DNA of 64,000 bases from Rhipidocladum racemiflorum (lineage: Eukaryota > Streptophyta > Magnoliopsida > Poales > Poaceae): assembly GCA_036346355.1 (NCBI GenBank), contig CM070590.1, forward strand, positions 42,937,749-43,001,748. Reading direction: 5' to 3'. Of the stretch, positions 60,047 to 64,000 are shown piece after piece; positions within the stretch are counted from its first letter, which is position 1; every line of letters starts with the position of its first letter. The translations under genes and the position numbers were made by a program. The notes beneath the pieces were generated by a model. That model searched no databases. It was not told where the DNA came from and saw only the letters and a program-made list of their open reading frames with translations.

Positions 60047-60201
60047 ATTTGATGTAATCCTTGTCTGAGGTGTAGCTTGAAATCTCCATATGGCTGGTCT
60101 CATTTGCACTTTGTTGGGTTGAATTGCATCTGTCGTTCGCCTGGTAGAGTGGTTCGTCCCTTGAACGTCGGGACTTTGGCCGGGTAGCACTCGGGACAGC
60201 A
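60047..60201 (+). other. Element J sequence downstream of the gene
   Basis: 155 bases of 3' sequence ending in CAGCA (60197-60201), the expected target site of element E. Its second copy should lie right of the window. Confidence 0.6.
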
Positions 60202-63200
60202 TGTCGGGACCCCGAATTTGCAAATCCGGACCCTCTGTGTATTCAGCACTAGTCCAGGAACGCGCTAGTGGTCACAGTCTTAACATCGGTAAATATCACA
60301 ATCATACCATTCGATATTATCAAAGTACTTTATTTAAATAACCAAACTGGTTACTCGACCTTATGGTCAAGTTACAAATGTATGCCTCGCAAGGCGAAAC
60401 TTATTAAAAGAGAAATAATAGCAGCGGAAAATCAAATAGCCGTGGCGCCATCCAAGTATACCACAGGCAATGGCCCAGGCTCGCTTCCCTAAGTAGAGCG
60501 GATCCTCTTGGAGTTCCTCCTCCAAAGTGGCGTGAGTCTCCTCTTCAGCGATGTTGTGTTGAGGCAAGGGTGAGTACTTGGTACTCGGCAAGTCATGCAC
60601 AGAATGCAAGCTAATGTACTATATGCATGGCTTGGTACAAAGGAATAGCTCAAGGTATATTTGCGAAACATGACATTTGACAAGTAATATAAGTAGATTC
60701 AAAGCGGTAGAAATAAGTAAAGCATAAATAACTTTTCAAGAAGTTTAATAAACATTTTCCCCATCCTAAACCACATTTCCATCATCTTCATTATTAAACC
60801 AACCCAACCTTTCAAACCAAAGTTATTTTTAAGAACATCTAACCCTTGATTGTAATTCAGCGATGTCCAATACCGCGGACACGGCTATTCGAATAGATTC
60901 TAAACTCTGCAGAGGTTATGCACTTTACCCACAAGATACAGTCAAACACCACAAAGGCGAGTTCCGTAACAAAGTCTTCGGAAACCTCTAACAATACAAG
61001 TGGTCCTCCCAGGTTATTGCGCACTAACCCTTCCCTTTGCTAAGGCGAAGTCTAGGCCAATCAACTGTTAGATGGGTACTGGCCTCGGCCCGATGCGGCT
61101 CCCCGTACAACTTACACAAAGGGTGTAGTTGACCTCCACGAGGTCCCACAGTGCGTTATTAGCAACTTAGTCAACTAGGTCCGTCCCATTACTGAGACAT
61201 GTGGTTGCACGTTAGACCCAGTTCAAAGGCTTGCAAGGTTAAGTCCTTAGGGTGACCAGGGCAAGACTACTAGAAGAACCAAATCATCATTCCCAACGCC
61301 ACAACCTGCCCACCTGATTACTCTTTGCCACATGCCCCTGGCCGAAAATCGCTATCAAACCCCAGTTGATTACCATGCACCACGTGCCATCAACATCACA
61401 TGATACTTTTCCAAAACAGGTCCAATATATCATTAAGTCAATATTAACATTTAATTATCCAAAATCATGTTATGAGCACGTAGCAGGTCTAAGCAGTATA
61501 CTACAACGGTCTAAACCCAGGTTGGCAATTTAATAATGTCCAACTGGTAATCCACAACTAGGGTGACAAGGGTCATGGCACATACTTAAATAATCACGGT
61601 GTCATACAGCAAATTGGTACTTATCTAACCCCCATGTTTAAACCAAGTATTTTTCTAATTGAACTAGCATGCAATAGTTTAAATCAAAATAGATTTCGAA
61701 AGAGGATCAACATGGTCAAAGCACAACTTGCCTTCAAAAAGTACTTGTTCTTGGTCTTGAGTTGGATCCTGAGTTAATACTTCTCCTTCGAATCCTTCCG
61801 GCACTTCAACGTCTACTCGTAAAGCGTGCAAATAGCAAATACACAAATAAACAATAGGCAAAAAGTGTCCAAACATCCAAATAAAATCCATAAACATAAA
61901 GAACATAATTTTATGGATTTTTAGAAACTGGAATCGTCAAATTTATAGTTAAGGCCTTAAAAGTTATGATTATTTAAAGTTTAAATAATCAATTAAATAA
62001 TTTTGCAGAGAAAAACTTTAGTCCAAAAATTAAATAAAATTTATATTTAGGTAGATCTCATTTTTATACAAATTTAGAAATTTGAATCACTCAAATCGGA
62101 GTTGAAACGCATAAAAGTTATAAGCGTTTGAAGTTTGAAACAAAATCAAATCATTATTTCGATTTAATAAATCATTTTCTTTTTGGAAATTAATTATTGC
62201 GTCGGCATGGACACGTGGCAGCCCTCGATTGGTTGGCTGACGTCAGCCGGTCCATGGACTCGGTCCATGCTTGGCTCGGGTCTACCGTGGACTCGGTCCA
62301 CAACTCACGGTCGGACAGCGGTGGGGTCTCTGAGATAGCGTCATTCGGCGTCGGCCTGCTTTGGGACAGCTGGCGACAAGCGAGGCCCCCACCGTGGCGT
62401 CGGCGATGGCGTCATGGTCTTGGTTCATCCCGGCTGGCTTGGGCCCCGTGGAGTGTCAATGAGTCGACCTTCGGGCAGGCGTGTGGCACAATCTCGGCCA
62501 TTGATTCGAAAATCAACGGCCCGATTGGATCGGGTGACGCACGCGTTGCAGGGTGAAGCGTGGCCAATCTGGACCGTTGGATCTAGATCCAACGGCCGGG
62601 ATTAGATCCGAGGATCTAGACGTGATCTCACCGTGACGGTCGATTCGATCGGACCGGTCTGTCGAGCTCGCGAGATTGATGGCGGCAGCGGCGTTGGCTT
62701 GACCGGAGAGCGAAGACGCAGCGACCTCCGTCTTGGCGGTTCCGTGCAACTTTCCGGCATGAAGGCTGCACTCCCGAGCGGCGCGACTGCGGCAATCTCG
62801 GTTAGGTTTGGGTATGCGTCGGATGAGCGGAAGCGGCGAGATCAACGAAACCGCGGCGGAAGACTTCCTCTACTCAGCGAGCAATAAGCGCGAAGCGGCG
62901 GCGGCTCAGGCGAGGTGAGAAGGGGGCTCGGAGTGCGGGCGGTTGTGCGCTTCCCGATGGCGGCAGCGGCGTATTTAAAGGGCCTCGGCTTCCGTGTAAG
63001 CCTTGAAACCGAGGTTGACCTGACAATGCGGCGGCGGAGGACTCCGCCGGATCCGGCGGGGCAGCGAAATCGCGGCCCGTCCGCGTAAGCGCGATCAACG
63101 GCCACGATGGCTTGGCGCGAACGGGTCCGGTCCGGACACGGCTCGGGTCGGGGTCGGTCGATCATGACCGTTGGATCTCGATCCGACGGTCCACGTGGGT

Positions 63201-63603
63201 TAAGGTTCAACGTGGTTCGGTCGAGTCGGCTAGCTCGGGTCGGACTCGAGTCCGACTTCGAGGTTACGACTTTCGATCGGAGGAATAGTACTTGACCCGA
63301 GTTGAATTTCCAGCGATTTAATATTTAAAATAATTCCCAGTAATTCATTTAATTCAAGAAAAATAGCTAAATACTCAGAAAAATTCCAGAAAAATTCTGG
63401 AAAATATTTTGGATCATTTTGGACTCAAATAAAATATTTCCAACAAAATTTTATTTGCAAAGTTTAATTCTTTAATTAATTCAAAATGGAATAAATTCAA
63501 TAAATTCCAAATAAATCCAAATAAATTCCAGAAAATTCCAAAAATTCACCAAAGTGCCAAATCACACATGAATTTAAGAAAAGCAAAATTTTGGGGTGTT
63601 ACA
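60202..63603 (-). repeat. Element E 3' LTR (3.40 kb)
   Basis: TGTCGGGACC to GGTGTTACA. It contains the shared block at about 60861-60940 and palindromes at 62496-62521, 62574-62595 (a perfect 22-base palindrome centred on CTAG) and 63167-63190. Many one-base differences from D lie in short runs. Confidence 0.92.
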
Positions 63604-63641
63604 AACCTCCCCCCCTTAATAGAATCTCGTCCCCGAGATTC
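63604..63641 (-). promoter_or_regulatory. Element E polypurine tract and hairpin
   Basis: Same as in D: AAGGGGGGGAGGTT against the LTR and an eight-pair stem (GAATCTCG / CGAGATTC, GGGA loop) at 63622-63641, 18 nt from the edge. Confidence 0.82.
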
Positions 63642-64000
63642 AGGGCTTACTAAAGGAATAGGTTTGGAAACTCTTTCTTCAAATCCTCTTCGCTCCCAAA
63701 GTCGCACGCTTTCTTCATGGTTGCTCCTTGAATTCTCTGAAGCGGGTTGACTTGTTTCTAGTTTCTCGATCCATTGTGTCTAGAATCCTCACGGGATGCT
63801 CCTTACAAGTCAAATCCTCTTGCAACTCAATTAACTCTAGCGACGTCTGTTCTCGAGGAACTCGGAGGCACTTCTTCAAGCCCAGGACACATGGAATACA
63901 TCATGCACTCCGCCAACGATTGTGGCAACTCCACCGTAAGCAACTTCACCTCTGCGACTCAAAATCTTAAATGGTCCAACATAGCAGGGTGCAAGTTTCC
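63642..64000 (-). pseudogene. Element E pol C-terminus (GPY/F and chromodomain), partial
   Basis: The minus strand from the window end matches 44976-45330 of D: the region around 'ttgagtcgcagaggtgaag' (GPY/F module), 'catggaatacatcatgc' in reverse (HDVFHVS-type) and the chromodomain tail. Compared with D it has several one-base indels, so no long frame is open. It is cut by the window edge. Confidence 0.75.

Larger units (their letters stand above)
41060..60201 (+). mobile_element. Element J: LTR element with a six-exon PF04195-type gene
   Basis: Starts TGTCGGTGTATTC inside the H internal region. The parts are LTR (41060-41520 and 46689 to about 47314), leader with a 95-bp tandem array, a spliced gene (49022-60046), and 3' sequence to the insertion point of E. 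No RT or integrase is present, so it is non-autonomous. D, F and E are nested in it. Its 3' LTR lies right of the window, beyond E. The five bases before it are GTTAG (41055-41059). Confidence 0.75.
60202..64000 (-). mobile_element. Element E: Ty3/gypsy chromovirus, C/D family, continuing past the window
   Basis: Complete 3' LTR (60202-63603), then PPT, hairpin and the C-terminal part of pol, all on the minus strand. The remaining pol, gag and 5' LTR are outside the window. LTR edges are the same as in C and D. Confidence 0.92.

Noticed and set aside
59522..60223. 233-codon minus frame
   Set aside because: Antisense to exons 5 and 6 of the J gene; the plus strand has the splice-consistent coding pattern.
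1..64000. tRNA, rRNA or other structural RNA genes and a defence-type gene system
   Set aside because: No cloverleaf, rRNA core sequence or clustered non-transposon genes were seen; only tRNA-complementary primer sites are present.

Overview
This is grass (Poaceae) nuclear DNA made almost entirely of nested LTR retrotransposons. No host gene, tRNA, rRNA or CRISPR array was recognised. The grass call rests on Tekay-like chromoviruses with chromodomain pol ends and long LTRs, an extra ORF 5' of gag, and a PF04195-type 'putative gypsy type transposon' gene. The density of nesting suggests pericentromeric or other heterochromatic sequence. The species cannot be named from the sequence.

Left nest (1-31.2 kb). 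The outermost layer appears to be a Ty1-copia element on the minus strand (gag start at 16832-17054, a probable LTR near 30.6-31.2 kb). It was interrupted twice. First, a gypsy LTR here called A (minus strand; 1-1070 and 16274-16831) was itself hit by Ty3/gypsy element B (1071-16268, minus, TSD ATAAT), whose 5' LTR then received solo LTR C (11856-15355, TSD GATGC). Second, an LTR here called K (17524-21192 and 30145 to about 30613) was split by a complete gypsy element G (21193-30144, plus, TSD TGAAG).

Middle (31.2-34.9 kb). A partial LTR L (31227-32410) is followed by AT-rich DNA with a CACTA-like repeat array and one exon-like fragment.

Right nest (34.9-64 kb). Gypsy element I (LTR 34934-37151) contains H (LTR 37275-39553). 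H contains J (from 41060), an LTR element carrying a six-exon PF04195-type gene. J was hit three times: by D in its LTR (41521-46683, TSD CGAAG), by F in exon 2 of its gene (50310-58729, TSD CAGGA), and by E downstream (from 60202, running off the window). C, D and E are one family. The far ends of I, H and J lie beyond the window.

None of the polyproteins is intact. B is closed by in-frame stops, and G and D by many small indels. F has lost almost all of pol but shares its leader with G and H, so F looks like a non-autonomous relative. The least expected signals are non-coding: a small hairpin with compensatory arm changes at a fixed 17-19 nt from the 3' LTR in five elements, arrays of CCGTTGGATC palindromes in the C/D/E LTRs, a sequence block shared by LTRs of three otherwise different families, and the spliced gene inside J.
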